Shown: positions 11,551 through 25,457 of the stretch, in pieces
How the letters are laid out: every line of letters starts with the position of its first letter
Numbering within the stretch: the first letter of the stretch is position 1
From: Phallusia mammillata
Taxonomy: Eukaryota; Chordata; Ascidiacea; Phlebobranchia; Ascidiidae
Direction of reading: 5' to 3'
Assembly: GCA_003260075.1 (NCBI GenBank)
Contig: QLIY01000446.1
Span: 11,042 to 75,041, forward strand
DNA: 64,000 nt
Notes under the pieces: model-generated
What the model was told of the DNA's origin: nothing
The model's database searches: none
Seen by the model: the letters and a program-made list of their open reading frames with translations, nothing else
Made by a program: the position numbers and the translations under genes

Positions 11551-14500
11551 ATGTTCAAATATCGCCCAAGAAAGTTTCAGCACTGTAAGGTAAGAAATTG
11601 TTACTAATTTTTGATGTCATCGACTTTTTTATGTACTTCCTACCATGTTTAGATCATCCTTGCGACATCCCTGTTTTGGTTTATGCTGGATGTTTTTTTC
11701 TTGTTGAATTTCACTGATTGTAAAACGGACTGCGAGAAAGACAATAATGGTGGCAACTTTCTTTCAAAACGTGTTTTACCAGCAATAGAGAAAGGTAAGG
11801 ATTTAGTTTTTATAGAATATAATTTGTAGTTGTTTTGGTTATTGTTGCAAAGAAGTCCATGATTTTTACAACACATTTTAACAACATGTTTTGTGTTATA
11901 GATGTGGAACAAACAAACTTATTTGTAAATTTAAACATATAAATAAATTGCCTGCACGAAGTAAGATTCCCCAATCTAATGTCATCTTTTTTTCAACAAT
12001 TTTCTACCAAAAAATAAATAAACTATTACTTTTACAGCCATTCCGAAATTCAGCTTTAATCCCAATGGCCCAGGCGAAATGGGAAAGGCAGTTATTATAC
12101 CCAAAGAAAAAGAACAAGAAAAAAAGGAAAAATTTAAGATCAACCAATTTAATCTCATGGCATCCGAAATGATTGCCTTAAATCGCAGTCTTCCTGATGT
12201 TAGAATGGAAGGGTAAGATCATGATTGTAGCTAGGAATTTCAATACTTTTTGACCCAATCTGCTATTTATATCAATTTAGAACCAATGGTAGTTTGTCAA
12301 AACTATTTTTTTTTCACACAGTGTATATACTGAACTAATGCCATGTTATGTTCGACATTAAGGAGTTTTGTATCTATACTTTGTCATTGGCATGTTTCTT
12401 TGTTTTTGATTTAGGTGCAAGGCAAAAAAATACCCAGAAGTTCTTCCAAAAACATCAGTTGTTATTGTTTTCCACAACGAGGCATGGTCTACTTTGTTGC
12501 GAACTGTACACAGTATTATCAACAGATCACCAAGACATTTGTTGGAAGAAGTTATTCTAGTTGATGATGCCAGTGAAAGAGGTCAGCATACACTACCCCT
12601 TTTTTGTTACTTTTACTATTATTGTTATTTTTTTGTAAACATTAGTTTTAGCTGCCAAGTTGATGTTAAGAAATATTTGACCAAAGATATTGTGTGTGAA
12701 TAGGTTTGTTGTAGTGTTTTTACTTAATGACATTTGTGTTTTTTTTTTTGGTCAACTTTAAAACATTGGAGGTTTGCTTGTTGCCTCTTGCTAACATTTT
12801 TTTCTTCTAGTAACTGTAGTTACATCTCATTTAGTGCATGGTTGCTTTTCAGCAGTAGCTGAAACTTTTGATATTTCCAAAAAATTGATAATTTTGAGAA
12901 GACAAAGTTTTGGACAGAGTAAACTAACTAGATTATGTTTACCTTAGAAATTTTTTAAATGTACAAATGTTTGTTTGATAAATCTATACAGGCGTAGTTA
13001 TAATATTACAACTCTATCATGAACATCTCATTCTTAGCAGTAAAATACACTGTTCCAGCACCTGAAAATTAAAAAAGGTATTGTGTAAATGGGAACAAGT
13101 AAGAATCATTATTCATCATTTGGCAGACTTTCTTGGAGAAAAATTGGAGAACTATGTTGCAAAACTGCCAGTGCCTGTTCATGTGGTCAGGATGGGCAAG
13201 CGATCTGGCTTGATTCGAGCAAGGCTAAAGGGAGCTGCTGCCTCTACAGGACAAGTCATCACTTTTCTTGATGCTCACTGTGAATGCACAACTGGTTGGC
13301 TGGAACCACTTTTGGCAGAAATAGCAAAAGATAGGTATGTTACCAGATTGCAGAAAACATCCATGATCTACTCCCATGTTTGGACTTAATTATTTCAAAA
13401 CATAAAAATTGACTTTGGTATGGTTAGCATTCAATTTTGCCTAGGTTGTCGAATTGAAATTCCTCACTTTTTTGCATTTACCAGAAAAAAAACATGATAA
13501 TCTACACAAATATGGCAACCATGTTTGATATGAGATAACCTTTACTGTCAGACTTATTTGGTCATCGGCTTGAAATCTTAACACTGAATTGAATTGCCTA
13601 GAGATATGTACAGTCTTACTGGCTATAGGTTCAAGAAACAACATCAAAATACCTATGGCGTTGAAAATGACTGTTGGTGGTTTCCAGGCTGCTTTAATTT
13701 AATGTATACAGCCATGGTTTTGATGGTTGCGGTCTGAGTTATTTCCCGACAAATTTCAAACATCTTTGTGTTGGTCATTTCAATTTTTCATATAATTTGA
13801 TCTTTAATTGCAAGCATGGTCGCAAATTAAAAAACTATACTTCACCCTTTGCTTATGTTGCAATATGATCTGTTTGTCTGTAGCCCTAATGAGGAATTAG
13901 GCAAAATACTATAATGCCTTTGCCTGAGGTGATTTCACTTTTGTTACTGAATAATGTTCATACTGTTCACGGTCACACCTGTATCTACAAATGTTTAAAG
14001 TATACAGCAGTAAATTGTCTGTTTTGTTTTCAGTTCCACAGTTGTCTGTCCTATCATCGATGTAATTAGCGATGAAACATTTGAGTTCATGGTGGGATCA
14101 GACATGACATATGGTGGTTTTAATTGGAAGCTTAACTTCAGGTGGTACCCTGTTCCACAAAGAGAAATGGATAGAAGAAAAGGAGACAGAACACTACCTG
14201 TCAGGTATGAAAGGCTTATACAGTACTATTTAAACCCTAATTTGTGGATAAAGGGCATGATTTCATTTGTGAAAGTGTGAAAGTAGCACATTCAGGGTGT
14301 AATTTTAATCCAGAACTTCTCATACAGATTAACATGACATAAATGATGTTTTGTCCTCTGATGATTGTAGCGATGTTTTCAAACACACAATTATGACAGA
14401 TCAGTTGGTAGTCAATAGTGTAAACATAAACTCAGTGATGTAACACAGATTTACTATGAAAGCAAAAAGTACCACGTATATATATAGCATGCGTCTCTGA

Positions 14501-17500
14501 TGTGAATAATCCTTTACTCATGTAACTTCCTGTGTCTTGGTGCCATACTGTTTGTGTTAAGTCTTTTGCTGTAGTCAGCTGTTGGAAGGTGTTTTAAGAA
14601 GTTCCATAATAAGCCAGAGTTTGTTCATATGTTTTATATGTTCCATAATAAGCCAGAGTTTGTTCATATGTTGTTCATATGTTTTCCTTTACACCGTTTG
14701 CCCTGGGGGTTTCAGTTTGCACATATGTTTGTTTACTTTGATAAAGCCGCAAATGTCACTAATACACAGTCTAAAGTTGTAAACAAGTGTATCACATGCT
14801 TTTCACCTTACAACTTTTTACTTCACCCCCCCCCCACTAATACACAGTCTAAAGTTGTAAACAAGTGTATCACATGCTTTTCATCTTACAACTTTTTTTG
14901 TGTTTCTTTAGCTATAAACATTTTAAAAATTATTATGAACTTGGCAACTGACAAAAATCCTTAAAGTTCGTTGAAATATAAAACTATCGTTGACATATGC
15001 TTTCTTGCATATTTTTAAAGTTCTGAAAGAGTGGCTCTTATAACACTTTGATTTGAACACAAATATAGTTATCATAAAACATATCATAAAAAATAATACA
15101 TTTTGTGTTCACAGGTCGCCAACAATGGCCGGGGGTCTCTTTGCAATTGATCGTGATTACTTTACAAAAATTGGGACTTATGATGCTGGAATGGATATTT
15201 GGGGTGGTGAAAACCTGGAAATGTCTTTCAGGGTACGTTCTGTGTAAGATCTAAATTTTGTTTGCAAATTTGTCCTTTCAGGCTGTTTGATGGAGAATAG
15301 TTGTAGAAAGTATTGTGTGCTTCTGTGTTAGACATGTTTTTGGTATAATGGTAATAAACTGACATGAACTCATCTTGACATTTTTGTATTTGTAGATATG
15401 GCAATGTGGGGGTACTCTTCTTATTGTCACATGCTCTCATGTTGGACATGTGTTCCGAAAAGCAACCCCATACACCTTTCCTGGTGGAACCGGGCAAATC
15501 ATCAACAAAAACAATCGACGCTTAGCGGAAGTGTGGATGGATTCATTCAAAAACTTTTTCTACATTATCACACCAGGTTTGTTGCAAAAAAAGAGCTTAA
15601 CCACTCAATGTTGGGAACTGAAACTTATTGGAGTAATGCTTAAAGCAAATTGTTCCTAAAAAAGTGGTTAAACTTATTCCAGTGGTAAATGTGATTGCAT
15701 GTTACGTTTGGGGCCCTAAAATTTTCCAGTACATGCAATATATTATGTAATATTAAGAGTGATTTAAAGTGGCATGTAATACTGGATTACAACTGCATTT
15801 ACGAGTTTTTACGAGGCCCATTGACCAACATGTGTAAGCTTGGTGTAACAAACTTAAACAAGGATAAGACACAAAAAACAAGAAAATAAATAATTTATGC
15901 CCTTACCAATGTCCAGAGGTTAGGCAGATGTTGATTTACCACATAATTTCCAAACAGGTGTTTTTGTTGATTGTAATCCCATAACCTAAACAAATTGTCT
16001 TTTCTCACTGGGGACCATTTGAGTTTTACTGATTAATATTGATTTATTCTCCTCTATGGTTGCAACAACTAAATGCTTTGGGTAAAATCGTTTGCTGAGT
16101 TAATGTATTGGCAATCAATATGCCATCCCTTGCCTGCTGTGATTAAATTTATTTTTCAAAGTGCTTTGGTAAAGCAAGGCTTTTTATGCTATGAACCTCT
16201 ATTTCTTTTTTAAAACAATTTTAAATGCTTAAGCTATATTTCATTTGCAAGTCGTGATTAATTTATACATAGTAAAATTGCATTAATATTTTTTAGAAAC
16301 TTTAGCTCTTGGTACTGTTCGTTTTGGCTACTGTTTTGGATATGTATGTTCATTACTTACTTGTCAATGAAATTATAAAGGAGCTGATGGCATTATCGTA
16401 TTGGTTCTGTATTGGTTTAAAAATTACACATGCAAAAAATTCATAAACTTAATGCCTTCAATTTGCTGATGAGACACATGTTTAGTTTTTGTTTGGGTGC
16501 CCTCAATAACTTTGATTGAGTAAAGGCCAGTGAATGAAGTTTATTGTGTAACACCGGCAATTGCCTATGCCTGACGTAACATTAAACTGGATTTATGAGA
16601 CATTTTGGCCCAAAATTGCATGGGCACTGTGCACTCATGTTTATTCAGTTAGTCCAATAGTTCTCAAACTGTGCATCACGCCGCCCTGGTGCGTCGTTTC
16701 AATTTTCCAAGGGCATCGCAGAATAGTTCAGTTTCGTAGCTTTTTGTGGTTGTATCAATAAACACAACTTTAATAATAAGTTTCCTCATTAACTTTTATT
16801 TGCTGGTGCATCGCAAGATTAGAAAACTTTTCCAAAAGCATCGCAACAAAAAAAGTTTGAGAACCACTGAGTTAGTCTATGAATCGAAATACAGTGCAAG
16901 TTTTTGTACATATCCTTGAGAAATTAAATAAGCTAGTAATAACACACATAATGGCTACATCAGGAGTTGGCAACTGCTGGAAGTGCATGCCAATGTTGGC
17001 ACGATTTGTTATGACATGCAAACCCATTTGGTAATCCATGCTCATGTACTTTAAAATGAATAAAACTAATAAATTGCTGGTTTTCAGTTCATTATGATGT
17101 AGGTTTTTAAACTAGAGTGCATGCATGATTCTGCCTTCATTTTTGTTAAATTTAAATAAGCTGGTAAAACTACCACTATTTCACACAAAAAGTTGGCAGG
17201 TAAAGTCATTTTGTCATTTAACAGGTATTTTGGCATGCGGCTGGGGTCAAAATGGTTGTCTACCAATGCCACTAACAATGCAACCACCTTTATCACCACT
17301 CACAAAAAGTACTACTGTTTCTCTAGGTGTTCTTAAGCAAGAATACGGCGACATCAGTGATCGAGTTCAACTACGCCAGAATCTTCAGTGCAAACCATTC
17401 AAGTGGTACCTGGAAAACATATACCCGGATTCCCAAATACCAGGAAGCTACGAATCCCTGGGGGAGGTAAGGACCGCTGCTTCCTTTGTGACGTAACACA

Positions 17501-20500
17501 CGCGCCTTTCTTACGTCATCTCAAGGAGTCAGGAGGCGTTCTTGCTTGTACACGTGGCAACGTTGCGTTCGGCGTCTATTGTGTGTTTAGAACGTTGTGT
17601 CTTTAGTCTTTACGCGCTTGGTGATTTGTTTAAATTGGAAAGTGGAATTGTTTGGACGCATTTTAAAACTTATGTGAGTTTAAGCCAGTGGGTCAACAAA
17701 CTCATCCACGTGAAGTAGGACTTAAACACCAGGCTACATGCACGAGTCTGCTCCCCCCCCCCGGTGATTTGTTTAAATTGGAAAGTGGAATTGTTTGGAC
17801 GCATTTTAAACTTATGTGAGTTTAAGCCAGTGGGTCAACAAACTCATATACTGTTGGTTTGTAGTTCCATTTGATGTAGGACTTAAAAACCAGGCTACAT
17901 GCACGATTCTGCATCCATTTTTATTGATTTCAAATCAGCTGGCAGAATAAACTACTATTTCACACGTCACACCAATATGTTGGCACGCCAAGTCACTATC
18001 ATTTTAAAATAACGAGAAATTTGGCACGCGGCGTTTAAAAGGTTGCCGACCCCTGGTGTAAGCATTACAGTGGGTTAATGCGGTCACATTTGACGTTTTT
18101 TACATGATTTTAAGAGCTGTCTCCTAAAAAACATTTATTGACAAAAACACCAAATAAACTGCTTTTTTTAACGTGTGTTACACAATCCCCCGTTTTCGCT
18201 GAGCATGCGCAAATTCGGAAACGCCGTTTTGAAACAAATTTGCTCTTGGCACCTCACTGCTCAAGTTGGTGTGTTCATATAATAACAAACGCTGACGCAA
18301 AATGCCGTAAATCCACGGGGGCAAACAAACAGTGTGCTTTGATCGCTTCTTAACCGCATATAATATTGCAAGATGTCTTAACCTTTTATGGCTGAACTCT
18401 AAACGTGCTTAAATTCACTAGTATTGATACGTTATAGTTTGTTGTTAGTTGGGAGTTGTTCAGTTTTAAATTATTTTTTTTACTTTTTTGGGTTTTTTTG
18501 TGCCCCCCCCCCCGCACGCCAAGTCACTATCATTTTAAAATAACGAGAAATTTGGCACGCGACATTCAAAAGGTTGCCGACCCCTGGTGTAAGCATTACA
18601 GTGGATTAATGCGATCACATTTGTCGTTTTTTACATGATTTTAAGAGGTGTCTGTGATTTTAAGAGCCGTCTCCTAAAAAACATTAATTGACATAAACAC
18701 CAAATAAACTGAACTTTCTTTCAACGTGTGTTACACAATCCCCCTTTTCCGCTGAGCATGCGCAAATTCGGAAACGCCGTTTTCAAACAAATTTACTTTT
18801 GGCACCTCACTGCTCAAGTTGGTGTGTTCATATAATAACAAACACTGACGGCCACGGGGGCAAACAAACAGTGCACTTTGATCGCTTCTTAACCGCATAT
18901 AATATTGCAAGATATCTTAACCTTTTATGGCTGAACTCTAAACGTGCTTAAATTCACTAGTATTGATGCGTTATAGTTTGTCGTTAGTTAGGAGTTGTTT
19001 ATTTTTAAAATTTAATTTTTACTTTTTTCGGGCACTTCGTGCTTTTATGTTTCCTATAAATTCACTTGAAATGTTTAATAAACTTGTTAAATAAAAACAA
19101 AATGTATATGTGTTAGAAAAACGTGGTTTTGTAATAAATTTTTAAATTTTGGATTTTGTGTGGCAGAGCCAAACCAAAAAAACGAATAAAAACCTTTTCC
19201 TTGGTGTAGGTGCGGAATCAAGAGGGCGGATTATGCTTGGACACAATGGGACGAAAAGAGAACGAAAAAGTTGGAATATTCAATTGTCATGGAATGGGTG
19301 GAAATCAGGTTCGTTAAAAGATACACTATTCAACATACTAAGACAGTCAAGCATGGGCGTGAAAACGATTCCGAACCGACCTCCGAGCATTCTGGATGTG
19401 CTGGGCGTAGGCTGGATTTTACTGTGATGTAAATACGAGTATTACGCGTTGATCTGCAAATCGCTTTAAAGCCGATTTTAATATGTATTGCGTAAGAAGT
19501 TTACCCAGTCGGAACTTAACATTTTAACCATGATTTAATAAAGCGTATACTTACCATAGCGTGTAACGTCGTCTAGAAATTTTAATTTTTCTTTTTTCTT
19601 TTTAACTTAACTTTTAAAATTTTAAGAAAATTTTTGAAATAAGTGCGCTTTGAGGGGATCATACCTAAACCGATTTAGCCAAAGTTTTATATTTCAAAGA
19701 CGCCACGATATTTTTGTGATAATTAAATTCTTCACTTTCTATTTTTATCCCCAAACGTACACATCCGTATTGTACCTTACGTGCGACTTCGAAAGGTATT
19801 TGTACATGAACCAGGATATACGTGCAAAATCAACATGATAGGAACTGTGGTGTGGTTCGTAACAATGCCCGGCTAAATTCTCGAATGTTGATCCAGGTGA
19901 TGTGTTAAACACAAGGTCGTACAATTGAAATGTTTGTCCAAAATGGTAAAGATGCCCAAGGTTAAGTTTTTTTGTTAGATTGTTATTGACGAATACGCTC
20001 AAAACTAGCGGTTAACATTTTTTAGTTATCCGTTAACCTACTTCGAAACCGTGAAACGAAATTGATTTTCGGCGAAAAATAAGGCCACCGGCAATTATAA
20101 CGAATTTCGTGAAGCTACCGTTAATTTTCTGACGCGTCAGGCGCTTGTTTAAATCAATCAAAGTCGAACAATAACAAATAGGCCTGTCGAGGTGAATCAA
20201 TAGCACTTTCCGAGCAGACTCTTTTGCTGTCGAAAGTTAATTGGTTTGGGTTGTCTGTACACACCACACAAAGACGTTTTTTTACCAAGGGACTCATAGG
20301 TCGCTCCCCAATGGCGGTTTTCAAGGTTTAAACAGAGACGTGTTTTTTGTTAAGTTTGTTCTGACAAATTTGGTTAACATTTTTATCTGAAAAAGCTGAC
20401 ACTATTTTATACCAGTTCATGTAGATTATGTGTTCCCTTCAATTCAAGGGGACATATACTGTTTTTGCCTATATTTTTTTTTCTTTTATTAACTGAGCAG

Positions 20501-22494
20501 GAGTTTGTTACACACATTGGGCCATGATAGAGTGCTTAAAACTTTATCTAGCTTATGCACATGTAGATGTGTGTAGGTACTTTTAAAATTCATGTAAGCA
20601 TATGGCTCAATTAAAGCAACATAAAAATGTACATGTGTAGTTAGCATGGCATTTGATATATGTGGTCATTTACCATTAAATAGGATGTAGGATAAATGTA
20701 TATGTAGAAATTGCAAGTATCTTTTTAATGTAGATCCCATTTCCCCTTTTCTTTTCAAGAAACGCAACTAAAACTTAAATAAGAGAAGTGGAGGAGTTTT
20801 AACTTGTCAACTCAATTTTAAATATGTGGTCCTAACTTTTTGTGCAGATGTTTGTGTTAATGCAGCTGCTGATGTTTGCGAGTATGAATCACAGATGCTC
20901 AGTTCAAATTCGGGACATGATCAATTATTAATATTTACTATATTACCTAATATAGTAATGTATCTGGTGTCACAAAACAATCAGTGTTAACATGTCAGTT
21001 TTTAGGTTTGCAGTGATGACTTTATGTACTATTTAGACCTGAAGATATAACTCATAGTTTGGTTGTTTTTCAATTTTTATCATTGCTACCTGAATGTGTT
21101 TTGATACAGTCTTTTGTCAAACTTCCTGTTGAAACATTTTCTTTCGATGTTTGGCATGTGGGGAATTGGTCACTTTAGTTTATTTCTACCAGGCTAAACA
21201 TGGAGGAATGCCACTAAAGTTTCTTGTACAGAGAAACACAAGTGGTTGGATGGGTTTAGGACCTTGTGAACAAAAGTTGATTGCTCGAACATCTTGGCAA
21301 TTAATATATTTCAAATATGTCTATGTGACAAAATATTTTAATCTATTATTAACTTCTGAGGTTATTTTGTATCGTGGTTTCCCTTAACCCTAACTCGTGA
21401 GCTTAATTTGTTTACAATCTTTTGTCACATAAGATTTATGCCTGGAGTTAACATAACAAAAACCAAATACATTGTGGTCCTTAAGCTAAGCATATTGTGC
21501 TATTTTATAAATTTGATATCTTTATGCTAAAAGCCTTAAAAGAGTTATACATTTTTTAGCATTTGGAAAAATTGCTTGAATATTTCTGCCCCATACTTAA
21601 CCTGTATGTATTTCAAGCTTGATCACCGTTTGACATACACGTGTGTTAAACAAGTTTTAGAGTATGCTTTTAATTTAGGTAATCTGTCAATAAATGCTTG
21701 CACAAACATACATACATGTAGCAAGAAGTTTATGTTGTTTATCAGTAGCTTGTTTATTTACATGTGCCCTTCAAAAGTCCTGGCCTCTGTCTTGAGTTTG
21801 AAGCTTTATCCATTGGTTGTTTATTTCAAGGCCATTTCCTTTATTAATTTTTTATCTTTATTTATACAGTATATATTGTGTACATTTATTTTCCACCATT
21901 GAACATATCTCAAACTACGTGCAGAGACAGTACTGAAATAAGGATGATTGAAAATTTATTGTTCTTTAGAAACTTTTATATGCCTTCTTTACTCTAAGCA
22001 AGGGAGCAATTTTGGTCAAAGTAAATTGAGTATGTTCAAAAATACGTTTTATTTTAGGTTTGGGCTTATACAGGCAATAAGGAACTGCGTTGCGATGATA
22101 TTTGTCTGGATGTAGCCAAGTATGGTGGGCCTGTTATGATGGTTAAATGTCATCACATGAAAGGAAATCAACTGTGGGAATACGACAAAAAGGTACCCAC
22201 ACAAATTTTTATCAAAACTAACATATATTGCAGCCACATAAAGTAACTCTTTCATAGGAGGTCGAAATTATTGTTAAATGGTGCTTAAGTTTGTGCAAAT
22301 GTGGATTTTCTTTTGTATTAAAAACATGTTTCTTTTTTTGACAGACCAAACTCTTAAAGCACACCAACACCAAACAGTGTCTTGACAAACCATCATCAAG
22401 TTCTAGTCAAATTCCTGGACTAAGTGCATGCGATGAAAACCAACCTTCGCAACGGTGGTTGCTGCGCGATGTTGAAGTGCCTTCGTCTAGGTAG
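11551..22494 (+). CDS. GALNT1: Polypeptide N-acetylgalactosaminyltransferase (GALNT1/13 type)
   Basis: Golgi type II membrane enzyme that starts mucin-type O-glycosylation by moving GalNAc from UDP-GalNAc to Ser/Thr; Mn2+-dependent. Twelve exons: 11551-11589, 11653-11794, 12038-12212, 12415-12581, 13127-13334, 14034-14204, 15115-15232, 15396-15576, 17327-17466, 19210-19308, 22058-22192, 22345-22494; 1725 nt, 574 residues, all phases fit. Seen: a membrane anchor in exon 2 ([20 protein letters not shown]), a stem with [19 protein letters not shown], the catalytic HNEAWST, the metal-binding DAHCEC (about residues 223-228), the Gal/GalNAc-T signature [15 protein letters not shown], and a C-terminal ricin B lectin domain with CLD and QLW-type repeats. 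Length matches the family (about 555-580). The resemblance is strongest to vertebrate GALNT1/13. No frame damage. Confidence 0.95.
14758..14896. repeat. Copy-C9-copy junction in GALNT intron 6
   Basis: CACTAATACACAGTCTAAAG and the following 50 bases occur on both sides of a 9-C run near 14826-14834. Confidence 0.75.
15577..17326. other. GALNT intron 8, with two hAT-like remnants
   Basis: No exon is needed here by phase. The intron holds a 215-bp hAT MITE (16655-16869) and a degraded hAT-like piece from about 16962 (CAGGAGTTGGCAACTG end) to about 17270. Confidence 0.6.
16655..16869. mobile_element. hAT MITE with 8-bp target duplication
   Basis: Left end CAATAGTTCTCAAACT and right end AGTTTGAGAACCACTG are near-perfect inverted repeats of the widespread hAT terminus CAGTGGTTCTCAAACT. 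AGTTAGTC flanks both sides (16647-16654, 16870-16877). It has no coding capacity. Confidence 0.85.
17620..17846. repeat. Copy-C10-copy junction in GALNT intron 9
   Basis: The stretch beginning GGTGATTTGTTTAAATTGG occurs at 17620-17705 and again at 17763-17846, separated partly by a 10-C run (17753-17762). Confidence 0.75.
17983..19020. repeat. 500-bp duplication around a C11 run, carrying a hAT end
   Basis: About 500 bp at 17983-18490 recur at 18514-19020, separated by 11 C (18503-18513). Each copy contains the hAT-like end AGGTTGCCGACCCCTG. Divergence is a few percent plus small indels, as expected of two haplotypes. Exon 10 of GALNT lies just downstream and is intact. Confidence 0.8.
19309..22057. 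other. GALNT intron 10
   Basis: A 2.7-kb intron. Open frames are short and AT-rich without recognisable protein; no repeats or RNA genes were recognised. Confidence 0.55.
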
Positions 22495-25457
22495 AAAAGG
22501 CCTTTGTAATCCCGAAAAGTGGAAAATATCAGCAACTTATGATATCGCTCCAGGTGTCATTCAGATTTTGTATGGGTCTCGAAAGTCCGTCGTATGGCAT
22601 TTTCCTTCATTAATTTGGTGGCCCCTGTTTTTCTAACACCCTGTTTTGGTTGGCTGCTTGTATATGCAGCTTTTTGTTGGCTCACTGCGGAAATTTTTAC
22701 TGACATGGCATTTGTCCTTTAATTTAAGTTCGCAAAGTATACAACATATTTTGTGGAAGACATCTTTTCATAGCAGGGTTTGCAATCTATTCTATTTTAT
22801 GACTTAAAAGAAACTCAATGAGTTTTTGCATATTAATTTTATGTTTATAACTTTTCATTCTTGTGTAAGAAATGTTTGTTTATCTGCAAAATAGTCACTT
22901 TAGGTATTAGCAGTTCAGCAGTACTGTACCTTACTGTCGATACTGCTTACATGACAACATGTTTGAATATGTTGTTTATTATTAAAGCACTGCTACATCC
23001 TAGTTACAAACCCTGCACACTATTAAAACGTGAATATATATACATCCACATTTCTTAAAATTCGAATATGGCAAAAATTAATTCCTATGCCGCAGCAAGT
23101 ATTGTTGCCATAATGACACAAATGACAAAACATACTGTTTTTTTTTATTTCACTTCAGTGTAGAAATTTTCATTTATTTAGTTATCCTTAACAGTGAAGC
23201 ACATATTATCTACTAAGGAAAACAGTATAGCACCACAGTGTAAAGTGAAATTTATACCAGTTGTGGCATATCGCAACCACATGCATGCGCTTTGCACTTT
23301 TTTGTGGTTCTTGCTTACATAGCATTTTGCTGATGTCTTATGGAAAATGCTTATTACCTCATTTGCCACATGGTACTGACCAATCTGTGGAGATTAGTCT
23401 TAAACACCAATCAAATATGGTTTTGTTCACCAAACTATTTTCAAACAACCTTGGCTGTTGAACCTTGGAAAGTCTTACAGATAATCACTAATTTATTGGA
23501 TTTTTATTAAATAAAATTAGGTTTTGTGAATTATAACTTAACTAGAGCTTTTTCACGTCCCCAAATTTTGTATTTTCTGTAAAATTTCGCAATACTTTTC
23601 CAATGGGCATGTTTGCATGTAAGTGGCATTTATGATTGGTACGATTGCAAGTGATTCTGAAATATTCAGTTAAAACATGCAAACAGTATATGCATCTTCT
23701 CCCAAAGCCATGGCTCCGCAGGTTCAAAAAAACTTTTAAACCAGGAAAACTATGTGCTGAAATATACAGAGTGTTTTTCAAAAAAGTCAAAATTTAAGTG
23801 ATTTAGTGTTCTAGCATTTCAAAATTTGAAAATTGATGGTAACACCAAAGCCATAAACTTTTGTCTACAAAGTTAGAGGGTTGCATTATGTGTTTGTTTA
23901 CTAATGTGTTATAATGCAGTGTGCTTTAATATTTTTTGCTTCGTAAAGGCATTGAACATGTGCCACATCTCTTTCCTTTAGTTTACCATGCATCTGCTCT
24001 GAGTATTAAACAAGTTGTCTTGTGATGACTAATTGCTTATTTTCAGCACTGTCAATTAATGTTAAAAGCGGAAATATGTGGACTTCTATAAATAACTTTT
24101 ATTATCTTTTTCATAGAACATAGTAAGCTATTTATTTGTGTGTCAACTTTTGCTGACTTTTTGTTACAAGCATATGGTTTGTCAATATTCTTTTGTGTTG
24201 TTGTAGTTCTCTATACACTGAACTCTGGTAAAGTTATGCCTGTCTGGTGTTATGTCAACCTTTTGCTTGTCCTAATGCCTATGCATTGTATTGTTCTTCG
24301 CGTGGCCACAAACAGTGAAACATACACCGAATCTGTATGATGACCCTGCACTATATATACATATTTTATCTGCACTGTTTTTAGTACTGCGCCCAAATGA
24401 AACTTTGGTCTGTTGACTGACTCTAATGTTCTCTTCCAATAAATCACCTGCAGATGCGGCCAAGCTTAGCTATATTAAGCTAGTAACCATTAAAAATACA
24501 TCGAGCCAATACATGAGAAGCTGCAGACAGTGCACACTGTTTCAACCTATAAGGTCTCAGCCATTGTCATGACAACTTTGCAATTTTAGTATTGTTGTAG
24601 ACTTTGTATTATAATCAAAGATAAAAACAGGCTGCAGACTAGTCTGTATGTCCTATGTCTTGTCAATAGCTGTACTAATTACACCTTGAAGGTTGACATA
24701 AACTTTTTTGCAAAGGTTAAACAAACTGTTCATTGAATTTTCGACTGCCTTTTTAATCCCTATCACCAGAATGAAGTGTCAAGACGACAGTTTACATCGT
24801 ACTACAGTTCATGTCAGGCAAGTTAAGATCATTTTTGTATTAAAACAGTACAAATCAGAAATCTTTATTTGTAAGTACGCAATTTTGAAAATGGGGCATA
24901 AATGGTATTGCACAATTACTAACAGTTTGCTCTGGAATAAAGAAGCACAAGTTTTGGTATCTTAGCATTGTACAGTAACATTGACCAAGTATTGCTCATG
25001 CAGCAGTTTTATTGTAAACAATCGACGTTTTGACGTCCTATACAGTAACATTATTTAAAGATAAAAACACCATGTTTATTGGCGGGACTGAACACTTACG
25101 TATGATATGTAATATGTATAATCCATAAACTTCACGTTGAAGCTGTAATTGCAACAATAACAACAATTCTACCCTTACACACTGCAAATTAAATGTAAAA
25201 AATTGTAAAAACATGGTGAATGTACCAAATGGTGTAGTGGATTAGGTATAAAATAAGAACAAATTGCACCAAGTTTGTCTGATATTCCCCCCCCCCTTTG
25301 ATAGAAAAACGAGTCGGACAAACTTTGGGAAGAAAAAAAAAAGGGGACCCATAATAAGAACAAATTGTACCAAGTTTGTCTGATACCAATTAAGTCTTCT
25401 GAGTAACACTAAAGTAGTTTTGTTTCACAGTAAGAACATTTTTAGACTTGTTCAAGG
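22495..25457. other. Intergenic, GALNT 3' flank meets MFSD6-like 3' flank
   Basis: Convergent gene ends. It must include both 3' UTRs; AATAAA-like sequences occur (for example TTAAATAAAATTAG near 23510) but no site can be assigned. No coding region was recognised. Confidence 0.5.
25241..25384. repeat. Short copy around a C10 run
   Basis: AATAAGAACAAATTG followed by ACCAAGTTTGTCTGAT lies before a 10-C run (25287-25296) and again at 25351-25384. The intervening 55 bp include GTCGGACAAACTTTGGG, a near inverted complement of the same motif. Confidence 0.6.

Noticed and set aside
25191..25384. Small minus-strand protein (YQTNLVQFVLILYLIH)
   Set aside because: The frame crosses a C10 run and its copy, and there is no family similarity.
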